From contig NZ_CP146101.1 of NCBI RefSeq assembly GCF_037023745.1, positions 3,464,001 to 3,528,000 of the forward strand: a stretch of DNA of 64,000 bases, written 5' to 3'. This DNA comes from Streptomyces sp. SCSIO 30461 (GTDB lineage: Bacteria; Actinomycetota; Actinomycetes; Streptomycetales; Streptomycetaceae). Under the pieces are notes generated by a model. The model saw only the letters and a program-made list of their open reading frames with translations, was not told the origin of the DNA and ran no database searches. Shown here piece after piece: positions 35,975-45,387 of this stretch. Each line of letters opens with the position of its first letter. The stretch's first letter is position 1. The position numbers were made by a program, and so were the translations under genes.

Positions 35975-36466
35975 ATGAACATGAAACCTGCCGGCAGCTC
36001 CCTTTGGGCGCGGTACAAGATCATGACCGTCGCTGCTGTCACGGCCATCGCCCTGGTAGGCGGGCTCGCCGTCGCCTACGCCGCCTATGGAGGGAACGCC
36101 GTAGACAGCTCGGCTGCCACCTCGGCGACCACGTGTCCGCCGGCTCCCGCAAGCGCGGGTCAGGTCTCCAAGGGTGGCCAAGGCAGGCAGCCGGGCTGCG
36201 GCACGGGCCCGCAGGGCGCCGGCCAGCAGGGCGGTAAGCGCGGCGGGCAGGGGCAGCGCTCCGAAGAGGATCGTGCCGCTCGGGTCGCCTACCGCGACTG
36301 CCTCAAGGAGCAAGGTATTGAGCTGCCGAATGGCCCGGTCGACCAGCTTGACGCGTCCGACCCCGCGATCGGCAAGGCCCTTGCGGCCTGCAAGGAGCTC
36401 GAACCGGATCATCCCGGCGGCGCTTCGTCGCCCTCGGCCTCGCCCTCGGCTTCCCCCGTTCCCTAG
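35975..36466 (+). CDS. Small secreted or membrane-anchored protein
   Basis: 163 residues from ATG at 35975. One hydrophobic segment (IMTVAAVTAIALVGGLAVAYAAY) acts as signal anchor or signal peptide. Then a Gly/Gln-rich disordered region, and a C-terminal domain ARVAYRDCLKEQGIELPNG ... IGKALAACKEL with two Cys, likely disulfide-bonded, and a Ser/Ala/Pro tail. This two-Cys module is common in actinobacterial secreted proteins of unknown role. Divergent from the two-component genes. Confidence 0.75.
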   Translation: MNMKPAGSSLWARYKIMTVAAVTAIALVGGLAVAYAAYGGNAVDSSAATSATTCPPAPASAGQVSKGGQGRQPGCGTGPQGAGQQGGKRGGQGQRSEEDRAARVAYRDCLKEQGIELPNGPVDQLDASDPAIGKALAACKELEPDHPGGASSPSASPSASPVP

Positions 36467-36604
36467 CCGGTACGGCGGGGAACGGCCGCCCGGCGTCAGC
36501 GAAGGCGGCTGGGGGAGTCACTCAGAGTTACCCGACGCTCCGTATCTGGCCCGCTGCCCTTCGGCTTCCCTGTCACCGCCGCACCGAAGAGAGGCTTGTC
36601 ACGC

Positions 36605-37567
36605 ATGCATCACCCGTCATCACCGCCGGGCCGCCGGCGCAGCCGCTTTCCATGGCTGCGGCAGCGTGCCCTCGTCGTCCCGCTGGCCGTGGCAGCCCTG
36701 GTGGCCGCCGGGTGCGGCTCGTCGGCATCCACCCCGCATCGCGCCGGCGCCTCCCTGCTGCCGCTGGGGGACGGACGGGTCGGCGACCGTCCTGAAGCCG
36801 GGTCGGTCTTCTCCTGCCAGACACGGTTCCCCAAGAACGCTCCGGGAGCTTTCCGCGACGGTGAGTGGATCCAGGGCGACCAGTGGGACCCCGAAGGCAA
36901 GCCCACCGTGGACGGCGAGGTGGAGTGGCCGAACGCCGAGATCAGCATCGCGGTGGAAGGCTCCGAACGCGTCGTCACGGCGAACGGCCTGCCCTCCCAT
37001 TCCACGGGGAGCTTCCCGATCTCGCCGGACGACGACGCCTACGCCTACGACCGGAACCCCAACCACATCAGTGAGCAACAGGTCCTGCTCCGCCTGCCCG
37101 CCTCGCCGAGTGCAGCGGCGGAGCCGTCCTGCGTTCCCGGGGGGATGATCGGATTCACGCTGACCGGTGCGGCCCTCTACAACGCGCTGGATGCCCAGGG
37201 ACGGGATGCCGCCGCGCACGAGATCCAAGATTCCTGCGACGGCCATCCCGAGAAGAACGGGCAGTACCACTACCACAGTCTGACCGACTGCATCGACGAC
37301 TCGTCGGGCGACGGCGGCGGGCACAGCGACCTGTTCGGCTTCGCCCTGGACGGATTCGGCATCTACGGCCCCAAGGACAGCGACGGGGACGCACTCACCA
37401 ACGCCGACCTCGACGCCTGCCACGGCCACACCGGGCCCGTGGAAGTGGACGGGAGGACCAAGACCGTCTACCACTACCACTTCACCGAGGAGTACCCGTA
37501 CACGCTCGGATGCTTCACCGGTGACCCGATCGAGCTCCCCGGCACGCGTCCCGGAGGCCGCCGGTGA
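36605..37567 (+). CDS. YHYH-domain lipoprotein
   Basis: 320 residues from ATG at 36605 (AGAGG about 10 bases upstream); an in-frame TTG at 36596 has no spacing. Lipobox LVAAGC with acylated C37. The YHYH domain has both repeats, YHYH at 221-224 and 289-292, with GFALDGFGIYGP between, and is rich in His/Asp, so metal binding is likely. Function of YHYH proteins is unknown. It overlaps the sulfatase gene by 4 bp, so the two surface proteins should be made together. Confidence 0.85.
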   Translation: MHHPSSPPGRRRSRFPWLRQRALVVPLAVAALVAAGCGSSASTPHRAGASLLPLGDGRVGDRPEAGSVFSCQTRFPKNAPGAFRDGEWIQGDQWDPEGKPTVDGEVEWPNAEISIAVEGSERVVTANGLPSHSTGSFPISPDDDAYAYDRNPNHISEQQVLLRLPASPSAAAEPSCVPGGMIGFTLTGAALYNALDAQGRDAAAHEIQDSCDGHPEKNGQYHYHSLTDCIDDSSGDGGGHSDLFGFALDGFGIYGPKDSDGDALTNADLDACHGHTGPVEVDGRTKTVYHYHFTEEYPYTLGCFTGDPIELPGTRPGGRR

Positions 37568-38943
37568 ATGACTCACAGCAACCATCGCGCGCGGGCTCGG
37601 AGTCGGCGCCTCGCACCAGGAAGCGCTTCCACGGCATCGCAGCCGGCCTCGTCGCCGCCAGTCTGCTTGCCGCGGGCATCGTGGCCACGGCGACCGACGG
37701 TTCACCGAGCAGGTCCGGCGCATCCCCGAACATCCTGATGGTCGTCGCTGACGACTTCGGCGTCGACGCGAGCCCGTGCTATGACCTCGGTGAAGACAAG
37801 CCTGACATGCCGACCCTGGAATCGCTGTGCGGATCGGGCCTGGTCTTCGACCAGGCATGGGTCAACACCGAGTGCACCCCCACCAGGGCTACGTTCCTGA
37901 CCGGCCAGTACGGCATCCGCACCGGCGTCGGCTCCGTCGACGCGCAACTGCCCACCTCGCAGACCACCATCCAGCGGGTACTGGGGGAGCGCACCGACTA
38001 CGCCAGCGCGGTGATCGGCAAATGGCATGTGGGCGGGCGGCCCAACCAGGTCGTCGCCGACCACCCAGGCCAGCTCGGTGTGCCCTACTACGCGGGCTTC
38101 CTCTCCGGGGCCGTGGAGGACTACCACCGCTGGCTGCTGACCGTCAACGGGCAGACACACGAGGAGACGACGTACGCCACCACCAAGTTCACCGACCTGG
38201 CTCTGGACTGGATCGAAGAGCAGGACGGGCCCTGGTTCACCTGGCTCGCCTACACAGCGCCGCACACCCCCTTCCACCTGCCCCCAGCAGAGCTGCACTC
38301 CCGTGAGGACCTCACCGGCACCCCGGAGGACATCGAGAAGCGGCCCAAGGAGTACTACTTCGCCGCCGCCGAGGCCATGGACCACGAGCTGGGGCGCCTG
38401 CTGGACGACCTCCCCGACGGTGAACGGGAGAACACCACCGTGATCTTCGTCGGTGACAACGGCACCCCCCAACAGGTCGTCCAGTCCTACCCGCGCGGTC
38501 ACGCCAAGGGCACCGTCTATCAGGGTGGAGTGCACGTGCCCCTCGTCGTCTCCGGGGCGTCTGTCCAACGCACGGGCGAACGCGAGGACGCGCTCGTCAA
38601 CGGCGCCGACCTCTACGCCACCCTGTCCGACCTCGCCGGAGCCAGCGCCACCGGCACCGGCGACAGCGTCAGCATCGCGCCGCTGCTGACCACCGACGGC
38701 GACGGCGGCCGCACATACGCCTACACCGAGGCATTCGGCCAGACCAACCGCCGTACCGGAACCACTGCCCCCGACGTATGGGCGATCCGCGACAGCCGCT
38801 ACAAGCTCATCCGCTACGACGACGGCAGGGAAGAATTCTACGACCTGTCCGACGACCCCCTCGAAACACGCAATATCCTGACCGAACAGCCTGAAGCGGT
38901 AGCGCGCCTGCGAAGCCAGGCCGAGAACCTGCGCAGAGAGTGA
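37564..38943 (+). CDS. Secreted/membrane-anchored sulfatase
   Basis: 459 residues from GTG at 37564, overlapping the YHYH stop (GTGA). N-terminal hydrophobic segment GIAAGLVAASLLAAGIVATA (signal or anchor). Sulfatase core: NILMVVADDFG metal motif (D63, D64), C104-T-P-T-R108 (the C-x-P-x-R site converted to formylglycine), ATFLTGQYGIRTG, GKWHVGG, PHTPFHLP, FVGDNGTPQQVV. It hydrolyses a sulfate ester outside the membrane; substrate unknown. The Cys needs a formylglycine-generating enzyme, not seen here. Confidence 0.92.
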   Translation: MNDSQQPSRAGSESAPRTRKRFHGIAAGLVAASLLAAGIVATATDGSPSRSGASPNILMVVADDFGVDASPCYDLGEDKPDMPTLESLCGSGLVFDQAWVNTECTPTRATFLTGQYGIRTGVGSVDAQLPTSQTTIQRVLGERTDYASAVIGKWHVGGRPNQVVADHPGQLGVPYYAGFLSGAVEDYHRWLLTVNGQTHEETTYATTKFTDLALDWIEEQDGPWFTWLAYTAPHTPFHLPPAELHSREDLTGTPEDIEKRPKEYYFAAAEAMDHELGRLLDDLPDGERENTTVIFVGDNGTPQQVVQSYPRGHAKGTVYQGGVHVPLVVSGASVQRTGEREDALVNGADLYATLSDLAGASATGTGDSVSIAPLLTTDGDGGRTYAYTEAFGQTNRRTGTTAPDVWAIRDSRYKLIRYDDGREEFYDLSDDPLETRNILTEQPEAVARLRSQAENLRRE

Positions 38944-38989
38944 CATGCCGCCTGATGCTCCCGGCACCGTCATGCCAAGCGTCGCCTCA

Positions 38990-39446
38990 ACGGCGAGGTC
39001 TGGCGACGAAGGCGGTCAGCTGGGACCTCGTTGCCCGCTACCTCGTGATCGGCGACAGGCCCTCGCGGGCCGCGTTCGCCCTCCCTGCCCAACTGGCCCA
39101 GGCCGCCCCGCTCATGACCGATTTCGAGCGATGGGTCCGGGCACACCTGGCCGATCCTCCCCCGCTGACCGACGCCGCCCGAGCGCTCGGAGTAAGCCAG
39201 CGCACCCCGCAGCGCACCGCACAGACGGTCCTCGGTAGATCACCGCTGGACTTCATTCAGGACATCCGACTGGACGAGGCCGCCTTCCTGCTGCGCACCA
39301 CCACGCTCAGCGCCGAGGCGATCGCCGGCCGGGTCGGCTACCGCAACGTCAGTACCCTGCGCAAGCTCGTCCGGCGCCGCCGCGGCTCCTCTCTCGAGGC
39401 GCTGCGCCAAGGCGTCGGTGCCGACGCGGTCGTGCCGCGACCGTGA
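38990..39446 (+). pseudogene. Truncated AraC/GlxA-type regulator
   Basis: The frame overlaps the sulfatase stop but protein-like sequence begins only at about 39010: AVSWDLVARYLVIGDRPSR, FERWVRAHLADPPPLTDAA, RALGVSQRTPQRTAQTVLG, LDEAAFLLRTTTLSAEAIA, GRVGYRNVSTLRKL, both helix-turn-helices of an AraC DNA-binding domain. The N-terminal DJ-1/PfpI-type sensor half expected for GlxA-like proteins is missing. Probably a fragment fused behind the sulfatase by rearrangement. Confidence 0.65.
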
Positions 39447-39698
39447 GGGACGGCGGCTGACGCCCGTCCGCTCACGCGCCTTGTCACGGGTCCGACGGTG
39501 CAGGGTGCAGATGCCGTCACATTGGCCGGTGGGCGAGATGATCTTCGGGGTTGGTCACGGGCGGGAGGGCGCGTGAGACCGCGGTGCACGACCGCGGTCT
39601 CACGCGGCGCGGCGGGGCCGCCCGTCTGCGGCACAGCCCGGCGGACAGTGGGTCACGATCCGGTCTCGACCCTGCCCCCGACCCTTGATTAGCCGACA

Positions 39699-39743
39699 TG
39701 TAATCGATTTCAATCCTCCCTGTCGGTTGTGTAAACGATTCCA
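39699..39743. promoter_or_regulatory. Two LacI-type operators
   Basis: TGTAATCGATTTCA (39699-39712) and TGTAAACGATTCCA (39730-39743) both fit the palindrome TGNAANCGNTTNCA recognised by LacI/GalR proteins; centres 31 bp (about three turns) apart. They lie 26-70 bases before the lacI start, so the operon is probably autoregulated, with looping or cooperative binding possible. Confidence 0.75.
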
Positions 39744-39768
39744 CGAAACAAGGGGAAGTGGTCCGGTG

Positions 39769-40794
39769 ATGGCGAGTATCAAGGACGTCGCCGCCGAGGC
39801 GGGGGTCTCCGTCGCCACGGTCTCGCGCGTCCTGAACGACCACCCGTCGGTCAGCGCCGACGCGCGCACCCGTGTGCTGGCCGCCGTCGATGCGCTGGGC
39901 TACCGCCCGAACGCCGTCGCCCGGTCCCTGCGCACCGACCAGACCCGCACCCTCGGGCTGGTCATCAGCGATGTGCTCAACCCGTACTTCACCGAGCTGG
40001 CCCGTTCTGTGGAGGAGGAGGCCCGCGCCCTCGGCTACAGCGTCATCATCGGCAACGCCAACGAGCGACCGGACCTGCAGGACCACCACGTACGGAACCT
40101 CCTGGACCGCCGTATCGACGGGCTGCTGGTCTCCCCGACCGACGGCGGCTCGCCGCTGATGCTGGATGCCGCGCGCGCGGGAACTCAGATGGTGTTCGTC
40201 GACCGGTGGATCCCGGGCGTCGACCTACCCGTCGTACGGTCCGACGGACGCGCCGCCATCCATGATCTCGTCGCCCATCTGTACGGGCTCGGCCACCGAC
40301 GGCTGGCGATCATCGCGGGCCCCGCGGCGACCACGACCGGCCGTGAGCGCGTGGAGGTCTTCCGCCAGGCCATGGGCGAGTTCGGGCTTCCCCTCCCGGA
40401 CGCGTACATAGGCCAGGGTGACTTCCAGGCCGAGAGCGGGCGCCGGGCCACCGAGCGGTTCCTCGATCTGGCCGAGCCACCCGAGGTCGTGTTCGCCACC
40501 GACAACCTGATGGCGCTCGGCGCGCTCGACGCCGTCCGGGCGCGCGGACTGCGGGTGCCGCACGACATCGCGCTCGCCGCGTTCGACGACATCCCGTGGT
40601 TCGTGCACACCGACCCGCCGATCACCGCGATCGCCCAGCCCACCGGCGAACTCGGGCGTGCCGCCGTCCGTGCGCTGGTCGACCTCATCGAGGGCCGGCC
40701 CACTCAGTCCGTCACCCTCCCCGCCCGTCTCGTCGTACGCCGCTCGTGCGGCGAGGCCGCCTCCTGCCCGCAGGCCCCGAGGAGCACCACGTGA
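39769..40794 (+). CDS. LacI-family repressor of the ribose-type operon
   Basis: 341 residues from ATG at 39769 with AAGGGGAAG upstream. N-terminal helix-turn-helix IKDVAAEAGVSVATVSRVLN with hinge helix, then a periplasmic-binding-protein-like sensor domain (LGLVISDVLNPYFTELARSV, VFATDNLMALGALDA, AFDDIPWF). It should bind the two upstream operators and release on a sugar ligand, by context ribose or a phosphorylated ribose. Its stop overlaps the next gene by 4 bp, so it is the first gene of the operon it controls. Confidence 0.92.
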   Translation: MASIKDVAAEAGVSVATVSRVLNDHPSVSADARTRVLAAVDALGYRPNAVARSLRTDQTRTLGLVISDVLNPYFTELARSVEEEARALGYSVIIGNANERPDLQDHHVRNLLDRRIDGLLVSPTDGGSPLMLDAARAGTQMVFVDRWIPGVDLPVVRSDGRAAIHDLVAHLYGLGHRRLAIIAGPAATTTGRERVEVFRQAMGEFGLPLPDAYIGQGDFQAESGRRATERFLDLAEPPEVVFATDNLMALGALDAVRARGLRVPHDIALAAFDDIPWFVHTDPPITAIAQPTGELGRAAVRALVDLIEGRPTQSVTLPARLVVRRSCGEAASCPQAPRSTT

Positions 40795-42338
40795 GCCATC
40801 CAGACGAACTGCTGCGTATCGAGGGGATACGCAAGACTTTCCCCGGCGTCGTCGCGCTCGACGGCGTCGACTTCGACCTGCGCCGGGGCGAGGTGCACGT
40901 GCTGCTCGGTGAGAACGGCGCGGGCAAGAGCACCCTCATCAAGATGCTCTCCGGCGCGTACCGTCCCGACGCCGGGCGGATCCTGGTCGGCGGCGAGGAG
41001 GTGCGCATCCACGGTGCGCAGGACTCCGAGCGCCTCGGTATCGCCACCATCTACCAGGAGTTCAACCTCGTTCCCGACCTCAGCGTCGCCGAGAACATCT
41101 TCCTGGGCCGCCAGCCGCGCCGCTTCGGCCTCGTCGACCGCAAGCGGATGAACGCCGACGCGGCCGGACTCCTCGCCAGCGTCGGTGTCGATGTCGACCC
41201 ACGTACCCGGGTGCGCGAACTGGGCATTGCCCGGCTCCAGATGGTCGAGATCGCCAAGGCGCTGAGTCTCGACGCCCGTGTCCTGATCATGGACGAGCCC
41301 ACTGCCGTCCTGACCACCGAAGAGGTCGACAAGCTCTTCCGGATCGCACGGAAGCTGCGTGACGACGGCGTCGGCATCGTCTTCATCACCCACCACCTGG
41401 AGGAGATCGCCGCCCTCGGAGACCGTGTCACCGTCCTGCGCGACGGCCGCAGTGTCGACCAGGTCCCGGCGAGCACCCCCGAGGACGAGCTCGTACGGCT
41501 CATGGTGGGCCGGAGTATCGAGCAGCAGTACCCGCGCGAACCCGCCGAGGCCGGAGCGCCGCTGCTCAAGGTCCGCGGCCTGACCCGGGCCGGCACCTTC
41601 CACGACATCGACTTCGAGGTACGGGCCGGCGAGGTCGTCGGCCTGGCGGGCCTGGTCGGCGCCGGCCGCACCGAGGTGGTACGCGCCGTCTTCGGAGCCG
41701 ATCCGTACGACTCCGGCACCGTCGAGGTGCAGGGCCGCGCCTTGCGCCCGTACGACGTCAACGCCGCCCTCGATGCCGGGATCGGCCTGGTCCCCGAGGA
41801 CCGCAAGGGCCAGGGCCTGGTCCTCGACGCCACCGTGCAGGAGAACCTCGGCCTGGTCACGCTGAGCCGCTCCACGCGCGTCGGTTTCGTCGACCGGGCC
41901 GGGCAGCGGCGGGCCGCCGACCGTATCTCCGGGCAGCTCAAGGTCCGTATGGCCGGACTGCACCAGCACGTACGGACACTGTCCGGCGGAAACCAGCAGA
42001 AGGTCGTCATCGGCAAATGGCTGCTGGCCGACACCAGGGTGCTGCTCCTCGACGAGCCGACCCGCGGCATCGACGTGGGAGCGAAGGTCGAGATCTACCA
42101 GTTGATCAACGAACTGACCGCCTCCGGGCACGCCGTCCTGATGATCTCCAGCGACCTTCCCGAGGTGCTGGGCATGAGCGACCGCGTCCTGGTCATGTCC
42201 CAGGGCCGGATCGCGGGCGAACTCACCGCGCGGAAAGCGACCCAGGACGCCGTCATGGCGCTGGCCGTCAGCGCGACCGCGACAACGAACACAGCAGCAA
42301 CGGCAGCAAAGGATGTGGAGGTCTCCCGTGGCCACTGA
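40791..42338 (+). CDS. rbsA: Ribose-type ABC transporter ATPase (two domains)
   Basis: 515 residues from GTG at 40791 (GAGGAG 6 bases upstream). Two ATPase halves: the first with Walker A GENGAGKST (40-48) and Walker B VLIMDEPTAVL; the second with a degenerate Walker A (GLVGAGRTE) but intact signature TLSGGNQQKVVIG and LLLDEPTRGID. This asymmetric fusion is characteristic of RbsA/MglA. It powers uptake through RbsC. Operon order lacI-rbsA-C-B-K-D. Confidence 0.94.
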   Translation: MSHPDELLRIEGIRKTFPGVVALDGVDFDLRRGEVHVLLGENGAGKSTLIKMLSGAYRPDAGRILVGGEEVRIHGAQDSERLGIATIYQEFNLVPDLSVAENIFLGRQPRRFGLVDRKRMNADAAGLLASVGVDVDPRTRVRELGIARLQMVEIAKALSLDARVLIMDEPTAVLTTEEVDKLFRIARKLRDDGVGIVFITHHLEEIAALGDRVTVLRDGRSVDQVPASTPEDELVRLMVGRSIEQQYPREPAEAGAPLLKVRGLTRAGTFHDIDFEVRAGEVVGLAGLVGAGRTEVVRAVFGADPYDSGTVEVQGRALRPYDVNAALDAGIGLVPEDRKGQGLVLDATVQENLGLVTLSRSTRVGFVDRAGQRRAADRISGQLKVRMAGLHQHVRTLSGGNQQKVVIGKWLLADTRVLLLDEPTRGIDVGAKVEIYQLINELTASGHAVLMISSDLPEVLGMSDRVLVMSQGRIAGELTARKATQDAVMALAVSATATTNTAATAAKDVEVSRGH

Positions 42339-43302
42339 CACGCTCAAGAGCAGTACGTACCCGGGCGGTGCCTCCGCACTGCGCCGCATACTCCTCGACA
42401 ACGGTGCCCTCACCGCCCTGGTCGTCCTGGTCGTGGCGATGTCGTTCCTGTCCGGCGACTTCCTGGCCACCCAGAACCTCCTCAACGTCGGCGTCCAAGC
42501 GGCCGTCACGGCGATCCTGGCATTCGGCGTCACCTTCGTGATCGTCTCCGCCGGCATCGACCTGTCGGTCGGCTCGGTCGCCGCGCTCTCCGCCACCGTC
42601 CTGGCCTGGACCGCCACGAATCAGGGCCTCCCGGTCTGGATGGCGGTCCTGCTCGCCCTCGGCACCGGCGTCGCCTGCGGCCTGGTCAGCGGCGCGCTCA
42701 TCTCCTTCGGCAAGCTGCCGCCCTTCATCGCGACCCTCGCCATGCTGTCGGTGGGCCGGGGCCTGGCACTGGTCATCTCGCAGGGCAGCCCGATCGCCTT
42801 CCCCGACTCGGTGTCCAACCTGGGCACCACCATCGGCGGCTGGCTGCCGGTGCCGGTCCTGGTGATGATCGTGATGGGGCTGATCACCGCCGTGATCCTG
42901 AACCGCACGTACATCGGCCGCACCATGTACGCGATCGGCGGCAACGAAGAGGCCGCCCGACTCTCCGGCATCCGCGTCAAGCGCCAGAAGCTGGTCATCT
43001 ACGCCCTGGCCGGCGGCTTCGCCGCCGTGGCCGGAATCGTCCTCGCCTCGCGGCTGGCTTCGGCACAGCCGCAGGCGGCGTACGGATACGAACTCGACGC
43101 CATCGCCGCGGTGGTGATCGGCGGCGCCAGCCTCTCTGGTGGCGTCGGCAAGGCATCGGGCACCCTCATCGGAGCCCTGATCCTCGCGGTGCTCCGCAAC
43201 GGCCTCAACCTGCTGTCGGTCTCCGCCTTCTGGCAGCAGGTGGTCATCGGCGTCGTCATCGCGCTCGCCGTCCTCCTGGACACGCTTCGCCGCCGCGCGT
43301 AG
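42328..43302 (+). CDS. rbsC: Ribose-type ABC transporter permease
   Basis: 324 residues from GTG at 42328, chosen for GGAGGT 5 bases upstream; it overlaps the rbsA end by 11 bp. Eight to ten membrane helices, with the family motifs VSAGIDLSVGSVAALS, FIATLAMLSVGRG, NRTYIGRTMYAIGGNEEAARLSG (EAA-like coupling loop) and AVVIGGASLSGGVG. Forms the homodimeric membrane channel for the sugar. Confidence 0.94.
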   Translation: MATDTLKSSTYPGGASALRRILLDNGALTALVVLVVAMSFLSGDFLATQNLLNVGVQAAVTAILAFGVTFVIVSAGIDLSVGSVAALSATVLAWTATNQGLPVWMAVLLALGTGVACGLVSGALISFGKLPPFIATLAMLSVGRGLALVISQGSPIAFPDSVSNLGTTIGGWLPVPVLVMIVMGLITAVILNRTYIGRTMYAIGGNEEAARLSGIRVKRQKLVIYALAGGFAAVAGIVLASRLASAQPQAAYGYELDAIAAVVIGGASLSGGVGKASGTLIGALILAVLRNGLNLLSVSAFWQQVVIGVVIALAVLLDTLRRRA

Positions 43303-43391
43303 CCGGCGCCGTTTCTGCGCTCTCTCCTTCTCCTGGCTCTCCCCGTTTCCTGCCTTTCCCCAATCACAACCCGCACCCGCAAGGAACAGCC

Positions 43392-44324
43392 ATGCGTACC
43401 AAGCAGATCACGATCACTGCCGCCGCCATCGCCTCGCTCGCCCTCACCGCCACCGCCTGCAACTCCGGGTCGGACGGCTCCTCCGACCTGAAGGTGGGCC
43501 TGTCGATCTCCACCCTCAACAACCCCTTCTTCGTCCAGATGAAGGCGGGCGCCCAGGCCGAGGCCAAGAAGCAGAGCGTCTCCCTCACCGTCACCGACGC
43601 CCAGAACGACGCCTCCCAGCAGGCCAACCAGATCCAGAACTTCACCAGCCAGAACATGAAGTCGATCATCATCAACCCGGTGGACTCCGACGCCGCCGGC
43701 CCGTCAGTCAAGGCCGCCAACAACGCGAACATCCCGGTCGTCGCCGCCGACCGCACCGTCAACAAGGCCACGATCGCCACCACCGTCGCCTCGGACAACG
43801 TCGAGGGCGGCAAACTGGCCGCCAAGACGATCGCCGAACAGCTCAGCGGCAAGGGCACCATCCTGGTCCTGCAGGGCACCTCCGGCACCTCGGCCGCCAA
43901 CGAGCGCGGCCAGGGCTTCACCGAGGGCCTGAAGGCCTACCCGGGCATCAAGGTCGTCGCGTCGCAGCCAGCCGACTTCGACCGCACCAAGGGCCTGGAC
44001 GTCACCACCAACCTGCTGCAGGCCCATCCGGACGTGAACGGCATATTCGCGCACAACGACGAGATGGCGCTCGGCGCCATCAAGGCCTTGGGCAGCAAGG
44101 CCGGCAAGTCGGTCAAGGTCGTCGGCTTCGACGGCACGCCGGACGGCCTGGCCGCGGTCAAGGCGGGCACTCTGTTCGCCTCGGTGGCCCAGCAGCCCAA
44201 GCTGCTGGGCCAGCTGGCCGTGCAGAACGCCGTCAACGCCGCCAAGGGCAAGAAGATCGACAGCACGATCAAGGTCCCGGTCAAGGTCGTCACCAAGGAC
44301 AACGTCGCCGGGTTCACCAGCTGA
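43392..44324 (+). CDS. rbsB: Ribose-type sugar-binding lipoprotein
   Basis: 310 residues with lipoprotein signal ending LTATAC (Cys 23). Periplasmic-binding-protein fold type 1: VGLSISTLNNPFFVQMKAGA, IIINPVDSDAAGPSV, HNDEMALGAIKALG, VVGFDGTPDGLAAVKAGTL, close to RbsB. It binds the sugar outside the membrane and delivers it to RbsC. Ribose is supported by the rbsK and rbsD partners. An 89-base gap from rbsC suggests separate translation initiation. Confidence 0.93.
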   Translation: MRTKQITITAAAIASLALTATACNSGSDGSSDLKVGLSISTLNNPFFVQMKAGAQAEAKKQSVSLTVTDAQNDASQQANQIQNFTSQNMKSIIINPVDSDAAGPSVKAANNANIPVVAADRTVNKATIATTVASDNVEGGKLAAKTIAEQLSGKGTILVLQGTSGTSAANERGQGFTEGLKAYPGIKVVASQPADFDRTKGLDVTTNLLQAHPDVNGIFAHNDEMALGAIKALGSKAGKSVKVVGFDGTPDGLAAVKAGTLFASVAQQPKLLGQLAVQNAVNAAKGKKIDSTIKVPVKVVTKDNVAGFTS

Positions 44325-44487
44325 CCCCGCACCCGTCCGGTCGCCACGGCCGCAGGACGCGCACGACGCGCGACCCGCGGCCTTGGCACCGGCCTTCACC
44401 GCTGCAGGGATCCGCGGGGTCCGTTGACAGGGGTCCTTGGAGCCCGTCGATCCATGGGGTCCGTGGGGACCCGTAGGGAGACAGTTC

Positions 44488-45387
44488 ATGTACGACTACG
44501 ACCTCCTGGTCGTGGGATCAGCCAACGCGGACCTGGTGATCGGGGTCGAGCGACGGCCCGCGGCCGGGGAGACCGTGCTCGGCTCCGACCTGGCCGTCCA
44601 CCCGGGCGGCAAGGGCGCGAACCAGGCGGTCGCCGCCGCACGCCTCGGCGCGCGTACGGCGCTGCTGGCCAGGGTCGGCGACGACGCGCACGGCCGACTG
44701 CTGCTGGACGCGCAGCGCGACGCCGGCGTCGACGGCGTGGGGATCCTGGTCGGCGGGGCGCCCACCGGGATAGCGCTGATCACCGTGGATCCGTCGGGGG
44801 ACAACAGCATCGTGGTGTCTCCAGGAGCGAACGGGCGGCTCGCCCCGGAAGACGTCCGGGCCGCCATCGGCCTGCTGCGCGCCTCCCGGGTGGTCTCGGC
44901 GCAGCTGGAGATCCCGCTGGAGACGGTCGTGGAGCTCGTACGGAACCTGCCGTCCGGCGCCCGCTTCGTACTGAACCCCTCGCCGCCCCGGCCGCTGCCC
45001 GCGGAGGTGCTGGCGGCCTGCGACCCGCTGATCGTGAACGAGCACGAGGCACGGGTCATCGCGGGCGGGGACCTGGGCAGCTCGCCTGAGGACTGGGCAC
45101 ACGCGCTGCTGGTGCTCGGCCCCCGCTCGGTCGTGGTGACACTGGGCGCCGAGGGTGCGCTGGTGGCGACCGATGACGCCACGACCAGGGTCACGTCCGT
45201 GAAGGTGGATGCCGTGGACACGACGGGCGCGGGCGACGCGTTCACCGCGGCGCTGGCCTGGCGGCTGAGCAGGGGCTCGTCGCTATCGGACTCGGCGGCG
45301 TACGCGGCGCGTGTGGGGGCGGTGGCGGTGACCCGACCCGGGGCGCAGGGGTCGTTCCCCACCGCTGAGGAGGTCGTCGCACTGTGA
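44488..45387 (+). CDS. rbsK: Ribokinase
   Basis: 299 residues from ATG at 44488 behind AGGGAG; an in-frame start at 44437 lacks a ribosome-binding site. PfkB-family sugar kinase: VVGSANADLVIGVERRP, HPGGKGANQAVAAARLG near the N-terminus, and the catalytic DAVDTTGAGDAFTAAL with the base Asp in GAGD. Phosphorylates ribose to ribose 5-phosphate. It overlaps rbsD by 4 bp (GTGA). Confidence 0.94.
   Translation: MYDYDLLVVGSANADLVIGVERRPAAGETVLGSDLAVHPGGKGANQAVAAARLGARTALLARVGDDAHGRLLLDAQRDAGVDGVGILVGGAPTGIALITVDPSGDNSIVVSPGANGRLAPEDVRAAIGLLRASRVVSAQLEIPLETVVELVRNLPSGARFVLNPSPPRPLPAEVLAACDPLIVNEHEARVIAGGDLGSSPEDWAHALLVLGPRSVVVTLGAEGALVATDDATTRVTSVKVDAVDTTGAGDAFTAALAWRLSRGSSLSDSAAYAARVGAVAVTRPGAQGSFPTAEEVVAL

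Noticed and set aside
37702..38973. 423-codon minus-strand frame opposite the sulfatase
   Set aside because: Antisense shadow rich in Gly/Val; the plus-strand sulfatase has all catalytic motifs.
40704..42617. A 637-codon minus-strand frame opposite rbsA
   Set aside because: Composition is that of the antisense of a high-GC coding gene; no motif, start context or family, while rbsA on the plus strand is complete.
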